A stretch of 64,000 nt of DNA from Simiduia agarivorans SA1 = DSM 21679 (GTDB lineage: Bacteria; Pseudomonadota; Gammaproteobacteria; Pseudomonadales; Cellvibrionaceae). The position numbers and the translations under genes are program-made. The stretch is from positions 744,001 through 808,000 of the forward strand of contig NC_018868.3 of the NCBI RefSeq assembly GCF_000305785.2. Direction: 5' to 3'. Positions within the stretch are counted from its first letter, which is position 1; the number at the start of each line of letters is the position of its first letter. The notes beneath the pieces are model-generated. The model made no database searches. It saw only the letters and a program-made list of their open reading frames with translations, and had not been told where the DNA came from. Shown here one piece after another: positions 1-9,174 of this stretch.

Positions 1-1
1 T

Positions 2-1462
2 CAGGACACGATCGACGCCCACGTCAACGACACATTGGCCGCCGGAGCCGGACTTTGCCACCCGGACGCCGTTCGATTCACCGTAGAAAGGTCCAAAGCC
101 GCAATCGAATGGCTTATCGCACAAGGGGTTGATTTCACCCGCGAAGCCGACGACCAGCAATACCATCTGACCCAGGAAGGCGGCCACTCCCACCGGCGCA
201 TCATTCACTCTGCCGACGCCACCGGCAAGGCCGTGCTCAGCAGCCTGATCGAGCGGGTCAAAGAGTCCGAAGGCATTACGCTGTTCGAAAACCATGTTGC
301 GCTGGACCTGATCACCCAGCCAGATCCCGACAGCCGTAAATTGCGTTGCACCGGCGCTTACGTTTACAGCAAACAGGATGACCACGTGCATACCTTTCAG
401 GCCAAATCCGTGGTCCTGGCCACAGGTGGCGCCAGCAAGGTCTATTTGTACACCTCTAATCCGGATGGTGCTTCCGGCGACGGCATCGCCATGGCCTGGC
501 GTGCAGGCTGCCGGGTGGCCAATATGGAATTCAACCAGTTTCACCCCACCTGCCTGTTTCACCCCAAAGCCAAATCATTTCTGATAACAGAAGCGTTAAG
601 GGGCGAAGGTGCGTTTCTAAAGCTGCCCGACGGCCGGCGCTTCATGGAAAAATTCGATGCCCGTGCCGAACTCGCACCGCGCGACATTGTTGCCCGCGCC
701 ATCGACCACGAAATGAAACGCCTTGGCGCGGATTGTCTGTATCTCGACATCAGTCATAAACCGGAAAGTTTTATTGCCAGCCATTTTCCGACCGTAAAAG
801 CCAAGTGCCTTGAGTACGGCATTGATATCACCAAAGAACCCATCCCGGTGGTACCTGCTGCCCATTACACCTGCGGCGGTATTGTTGTAGACAATGCTGG
901 CAGAACGGACCTGAACCACTTGTATGCCATTGGCGAAGCATCTTTTACAGGCCTGCACGGGGCCAACCGCATGGCATCGAATTCGTTACTGGAGTGCATC
1001 GTCTATGCACAGTCTGCAGCGGAGCACATCAGCAGCCAGATCAATCAGATCAGCCCTTCATTTCCACCTGCCAGCTGGGATGAATCTCGTGTCACTGACT
1101 CAGATGAAGACGTGGTGATATCGCACAACTGGGATGAATTGCGCCGCTTTATGTGGGACTACGTCGGCATCGTGCGCACCCAAAAACGTCTCGAGCGGGC
1201 TGCACATCGGATCAAACTGCTCAAGCGGGAAATTGCAGAATACTATTCCAATTACAAAGTCAGGGGCGATCTGATCGAACTGCGGAATCTGGCCATGGTG
1301 GCAGAACTGATTATTCGCTCAGCCATGGAGCGCAAAGAAAGTCGTGGCCTGCACTATTCGCTCGATCATCCTGATGCGAACCACGTTGCCAGAGATACAA
1401 TCCTCGTACCTACCAATTACGCGGCGCAGGAAGTCTTTGTTCAGACCCTTTCTGAAGAGTGA
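2..1462 (+). CDS. nadB: L-aspartate oxidase, 5'-truncated by the window edge
   Basis: The frame is open from base 2, so the true start lies to the left. The product oxidises L-aspartate to iminoaspartate with FAD, the first step of de novo NAD synthesis. The visible part covers the end of the FAD-binding fold and the capping domain. Seen are the substrate-region stretch [10 protein letters not shown], the [11 protein letters not shown] segment and the late FAD motif [20 protein letters not shown], followed by the helical C-terminal domain. These match NadB rather than SdhA, and the length of the visible part (about 486 codons) leaves only about 50 residues missing. Its 3' end overlaps the convergent ygfX by 22 bp. 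The arrangement nadB next to sdhE-ygfX on the other strand is common in gammaproteobacteria. Confidence 0.95.
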   Translation, partial: QDTIDAHVNDTLAAGAGLCHPDAVRFTVERSKAAIEWLIAQGVDFTREADDQQYHLTQEGGHSHRRIIHSADATGKAVLSSLIERVKESEGITLFENHVALDLITQPDPDSRKLRCTGAYVYSKQDDHVHTFQAKSVVLATGGASKVYLYTSNPDGASGDGIAMAWRAGCRVANMEFNQFHPTCLFHPKAKSFLITEALRGEGAFLKLPDGRRFMEKFDARAELAPRDIVARAIDHEMKRLGADCLYLDISHKPESFIASHFPTVKAKCLEYGIDITKEPIPVVPAAHYTCGGIVVDNAGRTDLNHLYAIGEASFTGLHGANRMASNSLLECIVYAQSAAEHISSQINQISPSFPPASWDESRVTDSDEDVVISHNWDELRRFMWDYVGIVRTQKRLERAAHRIKLLKREIAEYYSNYKVRGDLIELRNLAMVAELIIRSAMERKESRGLHYSLDHPDANHVARDTILVPTNYAAQEVFVQTLSEE

Positions 1463-1905
1463 GTAGAGAGTTGTAACCGCATCCGCCTGTGGCTGCCACA
1501 GGCGCGCGACGAGGGAAACAGCCAGAGCGTCTCCACACCATCGCGATGGCGAAATTGCGCAACCACCAGAAAGGTACCAAAGCGGCGATGCGAACGCAGC
1601 TCGAGCCGACGCCACAACTGCCCGCTGCCCAACCACCAAACAGCGCCATCAAACCGGATGAGCTCGCCTGACCAGCGCCCATTAAGCGGGCACAGCAAAA
1701 GCCAGACTAATGGTGCATACAAAGCCAACGCAGACAGAAACATGACCTGCCAATCAGGCCTATACCGCACGATGGCCAATGCCGCTAACAATGACATGGC
1801 CAGCAGGATGCCAAAACGATAACGCAATTCACAGGCGCCTGGCGCCAGTGCTATCTGAAAGACGTCAGCTCTGCTTGCCTGTGTTGTCGCGAATGATCTG
1901 GACAA
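1441..1905 (-). CDS. ygfX: YgfX/CptA-type small membrane protein
   Basis: Small inner-membrane protein of the YgfX family, usually encoded directly after sdhE. Two hydrophobic segments lie close together in the first half (around [16 protein letters not shown] and [18 protein letters not shown]), followed by a basic cytoplasmic domain, as in the family. I chose the TTG at 1905 because an AGGAG sequence lies about 10 bases upstream (1911-1920 region); this gives about 154 residues. An upstream ATG at 1956 would add 17 residues inside sdhE with no better ribosome site. The gene overlaps the end of sdhE by about 41 bp, suggesting translational coupling. Family assignment is from topology and position; precise function is uncertain. 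Confidence 0.65.
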   Translation of the reverse strand: MSRSFATTQASRADVFQIALAPGACELRYRFGILLAMSLLAALAIVRYRPDWQVMFLSALALYAPLVWLLLCPLNGRWSGELIRFDGAVWWLGSGQLWRRLELRSHRRFGTFLVVAQFRHRDGVETLWLFPSSRACGSHRRMRLQLSTHSSERV

Positions 1906-2110
1906 TCTGAAGAAGCTCCTTATCTTCGGGATCCTGGCGCTTAAGAAACCAGGCAAACATGTCCTGATCCTCGCACTCCAGCAGTCGCCAATAACGTTCC
2001 TTGTCGGCCTGTTCTAACGTGGGGTAAACATTCTCCAAAAAAGGCAGCAAGACCAAGTCAAGCTCCAGCATGCCCCTGCGGCTTCCCCAGAATAGTCGAT
2101 TTCTTTCCAC
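1865..2110 (-). CDS. sdhE: FAD assembly factor SdhE
   Basis: An 81-residue all-helical protein that promotes covalent flavinylation of the SdhA subunit of succinate dehydrogenase. The conserved RGxxE motif is visible as SRRGMLELD near residue 12, followed by the typical run of acidic and aromatic residues (LLECEDQDMFAWFLKR). Length matches the family (about 80-90 residues). The start is a GTG preceded by a GGAGAA sequence. It is translated ahead of the overlapping ygfX. Upstream (2111-2240) lies the short divergent region shared with ygfZ. Confidence 0.92.
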   Translation of the reverse strand: MERNRLFWGSRRGMLELDLVLLPFLENVYPTLEQADKERYWRLLECEDQDMFAWFLKRQDPEDKELLQIVQIIRDNTGKQS

Positions 2111-2240
2111 GCTTTTCTCCGCGTCAAATGTGCGCCTGCCATGAGCGGCGCATGCGCCCGTAACTGCACATCGGGCTTGCCAAACAACAGGCGTCCGGCA
2201 TTATAGCGGCCCAAGCAGAGAAAACCACACGGGCACGTAA

Positions 2241-3191
2241 ATGAACCAACCATGGCCAGAATTCCTGACAAAGCATCAGATGCTATTAGCACCCGAAGGC
2301 TTTGCACTGCACCACCAGGCGCACCCGGAACCAGACCTGCAACAGCCGCTATTGCTGAGCCTTGACTGTCTGGCCATATTGCGATTGCAGGGTGAAAAGG
2401 TCATCCCTGCCCTGCAAGGCCAGATCACACAAGATGCAAAATTACTGACTCAGGGTAAATCCGTATTCACGGACATTTGCACTCCGAAGGGCCGGGTCAT
2501 CGCCAGCGCACTGCTGGTACCGGCCGATGACGGCGATGTACTGATGCTGGCAGATACACTGCAGGGACAAAAGCTATGTGATCACCTGAATAAATACCTG
2601 ATGTTTCACCGCGTTAGGGTAGCACCGGACTCAGCATTGGTGTGCCTCGCAGAAGCCAATGGCGCCATCCTGTCCGACGAATTTCCGTCCGCAGCGCTGA
2701 GCCCGCAGCTGACACTGCAACTACTCCCACAAACCACTGCTGAAGCGATCTGGCTACAGGATACGCGCACCAAGGGCGGAGCCCATGCCTGGCAAACCCT
2801 GTTGATGCTGCATGGCATTTGCTGGGTAGGCGCCGACCTTAGCGAGCTTTACACCCCGCATCATCTGAACCACCCCGCACTTGCATTTGTTAGCTTCAAA
2901 AAAGGCTGCTACATCGGTCAGGAAATCATTGCCCGCATGGAGTACAAGGCCAAGCTGAAAACCCGGTGCGTGCTGCTATCTGGCGAAAGCCAGCCTGAAA
3001 CCGATGTACTTACCGATACACAGGGAATCCCCTCAGGCAAGATCATCAAGCAACACCGGGCGGAGGCCAATCAATGGCTTGCCTTTGCGGAGGTCCGCAC
3101 GGACGCCCTCACTGAAGACACCATACTTCAAGCAGGCGATAAAATACTCAGGCCCATTCAGCCTCCCTATGCTATAAACAATGAGTCATAG
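2241..3191 (+). CDS. ygfZ: Folate-binding Fe-S cluster repair protein YgfZ
   Basis: A 316-residue cytoplasmic protein related to the glycine-cleavage T-protein (GcvT). It uses tetrahydrofolate and supports assembly or repair of certain iron-sulfur enzymes. The diagnostic K-G-C-Y-x-G-Q-E signature is present as KKGCYIGQEIIAR around residue 225. The N-terminal half contains the GQITQD and GRVIAS stretches typical of the family. It is divergent from sdhE, the usual neighbour in this class. A HDOD-domain gene follows 23 bp downstream on the same strand and may be cotranscribed. Confidence 0.92.
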   Translation: MNQPWPEFLTKHQMLLAPEGFALHHQAHPEPDLQQPLLLSLDCLAILRLQGEKVIPALQGQITQDAKLLTQGKSVFTDICTPKGRVIASALLVPADDGDVLMLADTLQGQKLCDHLNKYLMFHRVRVAPDSALVCLAEANGAILSDEFPSAALSPQLTLQLLPQTTAEAIWLQDTRTKGGAHAWQTLLMLHGICWVGADLSELYTPHHLNHPALAFVSFKKGCYIGQEIIARMEYKAKLKTRCVLLSGESQPETDVLTDTQGIPSGKIIKQHRAEANQWLAFAEVRTDALTEDTILQAGDKILRPIQPPYAINNES

Positions 3192-3214
3192 TCAGATTTA
3201 ACAAGGACGCCTGC

Positions 3215-4051
3215 ATGAGCCAGCTGGTCGAGAAAGTCAGCCAAGACATCATCACCGCACTCGAGAAAGATCAACTGGTGCTACCAACGCTGCCAGAGGT
3301 CGCCTTGCGCGTACGGGAGGTCGCCGAGGACCCAGACGCCTCGATCGACCAGCTGGGCAAAGTCATAGGCTCCGACGCAGCACTTACCGCCCGCCTGATT
3401 AAAGTGGCAAACAGCCCACTGCTCAGAGGCTCAAAAGAAATCACTGACCTGAAAATGGCACTGGCGAGATTGGGTATCGAGTACACCTGCAATATTGCCA
3501 CGGGCCTCGCCATGTCGCAGATGTTCCAGGCCACCAGCGATCTGATAGACCGGCGCCTGAGAGAAGTGTGGACCCGCTCGAGTGAAATCGCTGGCATCTG
3601 CCACGTGCTGTGTAAGCACCGCACCCGGTTACGGCCCGATCAGGCGACCCTGGCTGGCCTGACGCACAAAATCGGCGTTCTGCCCATTCTGACCTACGCA
3701 GAAGAGCACCCTTCGCTGCTGAAAGACAGTTTTACGCTGGATACAGTGGTAGAACAATTACAGGGCACATTGGGCGATAGAATCCTCGCCCACTGGGGCT
3801 TCCCCGAAGCGATTCAGAAAGTGCCCAGCCAACACATGAATTTTGCCCGTGAAGCACCGGAAGCTGACTATGCCGATCTGGTAACAGTGGCCATGCTGCA
3901 AAGCTATATGGGCAGTTCACACGCATTGGCACAGGTCGATTATGGCACTGTCAAAGCCTTTGCCCGCCTCGGGCTGGACTCCGACATGGAAAGCGCCGAA
4001 GCAGACGATCTGAGTGCCGAAATGGAAGCCGCCATGGCCATGCTGCAATAA
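3215..4051 (+). CDS. HDOD domain signalling protein
   Basis: A 278-residue single-domain protein of the HDOD family, which is related to HD phosphohydrolases but often lacks metal-binding residues. The opening LPTLPEVALRVREVAEDPDAS and the central SDAALTARLIKVANSPL are characteristic. The HD catalytic pair is not evident: the equivalent region reads AGLTHKIGVLP. That suggests a regulatory or binding role rather than hydrolysis (inference). The ATG start has AAGGA about 7 bases upstream. It follows ygfZ closely and converges with ung with only one base between the stop codons, leaving no room for a terminator. Confidence 0.85.
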   Translation: MSQLVEKVSQDIITALEKDQLVLPTLPEVALRVREVAEDPDASIDQLGKVIGSDAALTARLIKVANSPLLRGSKEITDLKMALARLGIEYTCNIATGLAMSQMFQATSDLIDRRLREVWTRSSEIAGICHVLCKHRTRLRPDQATLAGLTHKIGVLPILTYAEEHPSLLKDSFTLDTVVEQLQGTLGDRILAHWGFPEAIQKVPSQHMNFAREAPEADYADLVTVAMLQSYMGSSHALAQVDYGTVKAFARLGLDSDMESAEADDLSAEMEAAMAMLQ

Positions 4052-4052
4052 A

Positions 4053-4745
4053 TTACCGCCGCCACGCCACGGTTGGCTTGCCCCACTGGCTCAGCTGACG
4101 GTTGGCTTCGCCAAAGCAATCCGAGCCCAAAAACGCGACAAAATCACGACCCGCCTTGGTTGCACCCAAGGGGCTCGGGTGTGACGTTTTAATCACCCGA
4201 TGACGTTTGGCATCTATCGATTCGCACACCTTGTGAGCAAATCGCCCCCAGGCCAGAAACACCACATGCTCACACTGCCGATTGACCGCCTGCAGACAAG
4301 CGGCAGTGAACTGCTCCCAGCCTTTGCCGGCATGACTGGCAGCCTGCCCCTGCTCTACCGTGAGCGATGCATTCAACAGCAATACACCTTGTCTGGCCCA
4401 ATGGCTCAGGTCGCCATCGGGGTATTCCGCCGGCGCTGCATAGAGTTCTTTGTAGATGTTTTTCAGACTGGGCGGCAAGGCCTGACCCACCGGCACACTG
4501 AAGCTGAGGCCATGGGCCTGGCCGGGGCCATGGTAAGGGTCCTGCCCGACAATCACGACCTTTACGTCTGCCAGCGGTGTTGTCAGAAACGCATTAAACC
4601 ACAGCGCATCCGGCGGATAGATCTCAGCACCCGACCGCTTACGGGTTTTAAGAAAGTCCCTCAGCGATTGCATGTAAGGTTTGGCCAGCTCCTGCTCAAA
4701 AACAGCGCGCCAGCCGGCATCCAGTTGTTCGACAATGGTGGCCAA
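4053..4745 (-). CDS. ung: Uracil-DNA glycosylase, family 1
   Basis: Removes uracil from DNA in base-excision repair. The water-activating motif GQDPYHGPGQAHGLSFSV and the HPSPL minor-groove loop are both intact, and LLLNASLTVEQGQA matches the uracil-recognition region. I place the start at the TTG at 4745 because AAAGAGG lies 8 bases upstream. The longer reading from a TTG at 4772 begins at the lysS terminator and has no ribosome site. The result is about 230 residues, the normal family length. The gene lies downstream of the lysS terminator, so it needs its own promoter, which I could not identify with confidence. Confidence 0.94.
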   Translation of the reverse strand: MATIVEQLDAGWRAVFEQELAKPYMQSLRDFLKTRKRSGAEIYPPDALWFNAFLTTPLADVKVVIVGQDPYHGPGQAHGLSFSVPVGQALPPSLKNIYKELYAAPAEYPDGDLSHWARQGVLLLNASLTVEQGQAASHAGKGWEQFTAACLQAVNRQCEHVVFLAWGRFAHKVCESIDAKRHRVIKTSHPSPLGATKAGRDFVAFLGSDCFGEANRQLSQWGKPTVAWRR

Positions 4746-4775
4746 AACGTTAACCTCTTTAGTTAGCGTCAAACA

Positions 4776-4800
4776 AAAAAGGCCGCAGAGCGGCCTTTTT
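4776..4800 (-). terminator. Rho-independent terminator after lysS
   Basis: A perfect GGCCGC/GCGGCC stem with a 3-base loop is flanked by A and T tracts on both sides, directly after the lysS stop codon. The symmetry means it could also act in the other direction. Confidence 0.88.
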
Positions 4801-4801
4801 G

Positions 4802-6292
4802 TTACTCGGGTCGCATGTGCGGAAACAGCAACACGTCACGAATCGAGGGCGAGTTTGTCAGCAGCATCACCAGGCGGTCGATGCCAATGCCCTCGCCCGC
4901 TGTCGGTGGCAAGCCATACTCCAGCGCACGCACATAGTCGGCATCGTAATGCATGGCCTCATCATCGCCCGCATCCTTTTCCTGCACCTGCTGCATGAAA
5001 CGATCGGCCTGATCCTCAGCGTCGTTTAACTCCGAGAAGCCATTGGCGATTTCACGGCCGCCCACGAAAAATTCAAACCGATCGGTGACAAACGGATTGT
5101 CGTCGTTGCGACGCGCCAGCGGCGACACTTCGGCGGGGTACTCAGTGATGAACGTCGGCTGGATCAGTTTGTGCTCAGCGGTTTCTTCAAAGATTTCGAT
5201 CTGTACCTTACCCAATCCCCAGGTTGGCTTAACGTCGATACCCAGTTTATTGGCGATAGCGGTTGCCTGCTCCATATCTTCGAGCTGCGCGCGTTCAATG
5301 CCGGCATTGTATTTCAGAATGGCGTCAACCACGGAAATACGGTCGAACGGCTGGGCAAAATCAAACGCCGTGCCCTGATACTCAAACGCAGTTGAACCCA
5401 ACACTTCAATGGCCAGCTTGCGCAGCATATCTTCGGTGAGGTCCATCAGGTCTTTGTAATCCGCGTAAGCCTGGTAGAACTCCAGCATGGTGAATTCCGG
5501 GTTGTGCCGGGTAGACAAACCTTCGTTGCGGAAATTGCGGTTAATTTCGTACACCCGCTCAAACCCGCCAACCACCAGACGCTTCAGATACAGTTCAGGC
5601 GCAATGCGCAGGAACATATCCACATCCAACGCATTGTGATGGGTCACAAACGGGCGCGCCGAGGCACCGCCGGGAATCACGTGCAGCATGGGCGTTTCCA
5701 CTTCCATGAAGTCCTGCTGATTCAGGTAATTGCGGATAAAGCCGATCACCTTGGTGCGGGTGCGGAACACATCGCGCACTTCCGGATTCACAATCAGATC
5801 CACGTAACGTTGGCGATAACGGATTTCCTGATCACTCAGGCCGTGGAATTTATCGGGCAGCGGACGCAGGGATTTAGTGAGCAGCTGGAATTGTTCCAGG
5901 TTCACATACAAGTCGCCTTTGCCGGATTTGTGCAGCTGGCCAGTCACACCCACCACATCGCCGATATCCCAAAGACCGGAGGTCTCTTTCAATTGTTGCT
6001 GTGCGGCTTTGTCGGCGTACAGCTGAATCTGGCCGGAACCGTCCTGCATCAACATGAAAGGACCGCGCTTGGCCATCACCCGGCCAGCCACGGTCACCTG
6101 TTTACCCAACGCCTCCAACTCTTCCTTGGATTTATCGCCGTATGCTTTCTGCAGATCAGCCGCTTTGTGCTCGCGACGGAAATCATTGGGAAAAGCATTA
6201 CCCTGCTCACGAATAGCAGTCAGTTTGGCGCGACGCTCAGCGATCAGGCGGTTTTCATCCTGTTGAGCGGCAGAGGCGTTTTCGTTACTCAT
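4802..6292 (-). CDS. lysS: Lysyl-tRNA synthetase, class II
   Basis: A 496-residue cytoplasmic enzyme that charges tRNA-Lys. The N-terminal OB-fold anticodon-binding domain spans roughly residues 55-155 ([14 protein letters not shown] onward). The class II core follows, with motif 2 as [20 protein letters not shown] and motif 3 as [12 protein letters not shown] near the C-terminus. Length is normal for the family. It starts 20 bp downstream of the prfB stop, the standard prfB-lysS operon. A strong terminator follows at once. Confidence 0.97.
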   Translation of the reverse strand: MSNENASAAQQDENRLIAERRAKLTAIREQGNAFPNDFRREHKAADLQKAYGDKSKEELEALGKQVTVAGRVMAKRGPFMLMQDGSGQIQLYADKAAQQQLKETSGLWDIGDVVGVTGQLHKSGKGDLYVNLEQFQLLTKSLRPLPDKFHGLSDQEIRYRQRYVDLIVNPEVRDVFRTRTKVIGFIRNYLNQQDFMEVETPMLHVIPGGASARPFVTHHNALDVDMFLRIAPELYLKRLVVGGFERVYEINRNFRNEGLSTRHNPEFTMLEFYQAYADYKDLMDLTEDMLRKLAIEVLGSTAFEYQGTAFDFAQPFDRISVVDAILKYNAGIERAQLEDMEQATAIANKLGIDVKPTWGLGKVQIEIFEETAEHKLIQPTFITEYPAEVSPLARRNDDNPFVTDRFEFFVGGREIANGFSELNDAEDQADRFMQQVQEKDAGDDEAMHYDADYVRALEYGLPPTAGEGIGIDRLVMLLTNSPSIRDVLLFPHMRPE

Positions 6293-6312
6293 GTGATTAC
6301 TCGTATGGTGGT

Positions 6313-7408
6313 TTACAGACCGGCCTTAAGGCTGGCTTCGATGAATTGATCCAGGTCGCCATCGAGTACGGCCTGGCAATTGCTCGTTTGTACGCTGGTG
6401 CGTAAATCTTTAATGCGCGAATCGTCCAGAACATAGGAGCGGATCTGGCTGCCCCAACCGATATCGGCTTTACCATCTTCCATGGCTTGCTTGTCGGCGT
6501 TGCGCTTTTGCATTTCCAGCTCGTATAGACGCGCGCGCAGCATTTTCCAGGCTTTGTCGCGGTTCTGATGCTGGGAACGTTCCGACTGGCACTGCACCAC
6601 CGTATTGGTGGGCACGTGCGTTAATCGCACCGCCGAGTCGGTTTTGTTCACGTGCTGTCCACCCGCACCGGAAGCCCGATAAGTATCGGTGCGCACGTCG
6701 GCGGGATTAATGTCAATTTCAAAATTGTCGTCAATTTCAGGCGACACAAACACCGAACTGAATGACGTATGACGACGATTACCGGAATCAAACGGCGATT
6801 TGCGCACTAAACGGTGGACACCGGTTTCTGTGCGCAGCCAACCAAACGCATACTCGCCTTCAAAATGGATGGTGGCACTCTTGATGCCGGCCACATCGCC
6901 GGCCGAGGCTTCTTCCAGCGTGGTTTTAAAGCCTTTGGCCTCGCCCCAACGCAGATACATGCGCAGCATCATTTCCGCCCAGTCCTGCGCCTCGGTGCCA
7001 CCGGAGCCGGCCTGAATATCCAGATAGGCGTTGTTGGCATCCATTTCACCGGAAAACATGCGGCGGAATTCCAGATTGGCCAACTGCGATTCCAGCGACT
7101 CGATGTCGGCGGCTACCGCATCAACCGAATCCTGATCGTTTTCCTCGGCGGCCATGTCCAGCAAATCACGACTGTCAGCGATGCCGCTGTCGAGATTTTC
7201 GATGGTGGCAACCACCGCTTCTAACGACGAGCGCTCGCGGCCCAGTGCCTGTGCCCGTGCCTGATCATTCCAGACATCGGGTTCGGCGAGTTCAAGTTCT
7301 ACTTCCGCCAGCCGTTCTTTCTTGGCAGCGTAGTCAAAGATACCCCCTCAGCACGTCGGTGCGCGCTTGCAGATCTTTGAGGGCATTGATGAAAGGATTG
7401 ATTTCCAT
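6313..7408 (-). CDS. prfB: Peptide chain release factor 2, with programmed +1 frameshift
   Basis: RF2 terminates translation at UGA and UAA. The first 24 codons ([20 protein letters not shown] then RGYL) start at the ATG at 7408 and end at an in-frame TGA (7336-7334). Before it stands CTT and an AGGGGG Shine-Dalgarno-like stretch, the classical autoregulatory slippage site CTT TGA C. After the +1 shift, translation continues in the frame that ends at 6313, giving about 364 residues, the normal size. The stop-recognition tripeptide SPF (VRKSPFDSG) and the catalytic GGQ (GAGGQHVNK) are intact. This is a functional gene, not a pseudogene. lysS follows in the same operon. Confidence 0.97.
7334..7348 (-). 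promoter_or_regulatory. prfB programmed frameshift site
   Basis: On the minus strand an AGGGGG purine run stands three bases (TAT) before CTT-TGA-C. The ribosome pauses at the UGA when RF2 is scarce and slips +1. This is known biology of the family, read directly from the sequence here. Confidence 0.95.
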
Positions 7409-7507
7409 GGGGTTTCCAATTTAACAGCATCTGCCGACCCTGCCGATTGCACGGCCGGGCCGGACGAAAGGCGCGGATTGTAACCCAGAGAAGTGCTGTT
7501 TTTCCAA

Positions 7508-8689
7508 TCAATTCAGGCTGTTAAGCAACCAGCCCACCACCAGGATTTGGGGCAGCGTATAAAGCGGCAATGCCAGCGCCAGCCGCCATTGACCGGTGGT
7601 GTCCTTGAGCGACATGATCTCGGTGTAATCGGTGGAAACGCCCGCCATCATGAATGTAAAGGCATTGCCGGGCGCACCGCCACGGGTCATCAATTCAGCC
7701 GCCAACGGGGTTGAGCCCTCGGAGCACACTTCGATGATGGTGGCGGCCACAAGCGTGGCCGCAAGCCCCAGCAACGTGGGCCCGAACCATTGACTGAACA
7801 ACGCCGGGTCCATCAAGGCCCGCACTAGCGCGGCCAGCAAGACACCTACGAGTAACCAGCGGATGACCATGGCAGAGCCGGTGAGCCCACGCCAGAGCGT
7901 CTCCGGTACCAGCCCCCAGCGCCACTCAATCCCGGCCCAGGCAGCCTTGATGGCAGGCCACAAACGGAAATCCGCCGGCAGTGGCTCGTGGTGGGGGTTT
8001 GCCGGTAACCGCCCGGTCGCCACCAGACGATCAATCCATAATCCGGTGACTAAACCAATCAGCAGCGAGAGGCCGATGAACGCCAAGGTCCAGGGCAGAC
8101 CTATGAGTGCAATCATGATGATGGTGAGCGACAAAGAGTTCCAGGGCGTGGCAATCAAAAACGCCATCACCTGCCCAAGACTCGCCCCCCGCTTGTACAA
8201 CTGCATGCCCACCATCAGCACACCGTGACTGCACAAATCCAGCAATAAGCCGGCAGCGGTGGCCCTGAACACGCCGCGTTTGCTGCCGCCCTGCCCCAGA
8301 ATACCCATAATGAGCGATTGGGGAATGGCTGCCAGCAGCCCCACAAACAGGGCGGCGATCACCACGCCCCACCACATGGTATTGATCAGCTCAAAAACCG
8401 TATGCGCGGCAATGCCGAGGCCATCGTGTGGCAACAGTGCGCTGAGATGCGCACCGTATAGCAATACCACCAGGCATAAGCCGCCCCACAGCAAATAATC
8501 CCGGCGCTTGGTTTCCGGGCAACAGCCGGCCGCCTCGGGTGCATGGGTGTGTACGGCGGTCTCCGTTTTGGCCGGCGCACAGCAACCGATTGCAGGCTCT
8601 GCTGGTTTCGCCGCCGATTCACAGCAACGGGTTGGTGCAACGTTTGTTTCATTGACGTCGGAATGGCAAGACTTAGGATGATCAGACAT
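7508..8689 (-). CDS. DUF318/ArsP-type permease with cysteine-rich N-terminal tail
   Basis: A 393-residue polytopic membrane protein of the DUF318 permease superfamily, members of which have been linked to metalloid efflux. About eight or more hydrophobic segments form two related halves. The family signature around the first half reads CSHG (the more usual form is CSCG) followed by KRGASLGQVMAFLIATPW; the second half has CSEGSTPLAAELMTRGGAPG. Before the first membrane segment is a soluble tail of about 62 residues holding C8-H9, three vicinal Cys pairs (22-23, 36-37, 56-57) and HTH at 47-49, which looks like a soft-metal binding tail. The ATG at 8689 has AGGAG eight bases upstream and overlaps the end of the merR-type gene, so the two are translationally coupled. 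Substrate is unknown; the regulator points to a monovalent soft metal (inference). Confidence 0.82.
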   Translation of the reverse strand: MSDHPKSCHSDVNETNVAPTRCCESAAKPAEPAIGCCAPAKTETAVHTHAPEAAGCCPETKRRDYLLWGGLCLVVLLYGAHLSALLPHDGLGIAAHTVFELINTMWWGVVIAALFVGLLAAIPQSLIMGILGQGGSKRGVFRATAAGLLLDLCSHGVLMVGMQLYKRGASLGQVMAFLIATPWNSLSLTIIMIALIGLPWTLAFIGLSLLIGLVTGLWIDRLVATGRLPANPHHEPLPADFRLWPAIKAAWAGIEWRWGLVPETLWRGLTGSAMVIRWLLVGVLLAALVRALMDPALFSQWFGPTLLGLAATLVAATIIEVCSEGSTPLAAELMTRGGAPGNAFTFMMAGVSTDYTEIMSLKDTTGQWRLALALPLYTLPQILVVGWLLNSLN

Positions 8690-9089
8690 GGTGAAACTCC
8701 TCTCCCGCGAGCCGTTCAAGAATGGCGCAGCGGTGACAATCATCCCCATCACAGGAGGCCCAGAGATCAGACAAGACCGATTCCAGCCGCTCCAATTCGG
8801 CGCGCTTGGCAGCCAGGATCTGCAGTTTGTCCGCCACTAACGCCTTAACCTTGGCGCTGTGGGACTGGGTTGAGCGGTACAGTGCCAACAGCTCACCCGC
8901 TTCTTTGACGGAGAATCCAACGCCGCGGGCATGCTGCAAAAAGCATAAATGACTGAGATTCTCGCGACTGTAAAGCCGATAGCCATTGTCCGGGCACTTT
9001 TCCGGGACAACCAGTGCCAGCTGCTCGTAATAGCGAATCGCTTTAGGGCTGAGTCCCGTGCGCTCGGCCGCCTGATGGATATACACCAT
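8682..9089 (-). CDS. CueR-like MerR-family metal-responsive regulator
   Basis: A 135-residue MerR-family activator. The winged-helix DNA-binding part is residues 1-70 (TGLSPKAIRYYEQLALV, NGYRLYSRENL) and is followed by a dimerisation helix. The metal loop has C113 and C121, the C-X7-C spacing of CueR-type copper sensors, plus an extra C118. The position that is Cys in zinc/lead/mercury sensors is Ser here (SHSAKVK, S78), as in monovalent Cu(I)/Ag(I)/Au(I) sensors. The C-terminus is EFHHV. It is the first gene of a two-gene operon with the permease and very probably controls its own promoter, where a matching operator is seen. Confidence 0.88.
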   Translation of the reverse strand: MVYIHQAAERTGLSPKAIRYYEQLALVVPEKCPDNGYRLYSRENLSHLCFLQHARGVGFSVKEAGELLALYRSTQSHSAKVKALVADKLQILAAKRAELERLESVLSDLWASCDGDDCHRCAILERLAGEEFHHV

Positions 9090-9116
9090 AAATCCCCCAA
9101 ATGTTGTACTGCCGAC

Positions 9117-9147
9117 AGTATCAACCTTGCCCCTGGGGCAAGGTCAA
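9117..9147 (-). promoter_or_regulatory. MerR-type promoter with 19-bp spacer and palindromic operator
   Basis: On the minus strand TTGACC (9147-9142) and GATACT (9122-9117) are separated by 19 bp, the over-long spacer typical of MerR-regulated promoters. A perfect 21-bp palindrome (9124-9144) with ACCTTGCCCC arms fills the spacer, resembling CueR/HmrR boxes. It lies 28-58 bp upstream of the regulator's start codon, so autoregulation is expected. Confidence 0.85.
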
Positions 9148-9174
9148 GTGTCAGCAGACCTCGGGGAATTTACC

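Noticed and set aside
5504..6349. A 281-codon frame opposite lysS
   Set aside because: Antisense to the clear lysyl-tRNA synthetase, without motifs.
7299..7511. A separate small ORF at the prfB 5' end, or a prfB pseudogene
   Set aside because: The real 5' part is the other frame joined by the programmed CTT-TGA-C frameshift; the small ORF is spurious.
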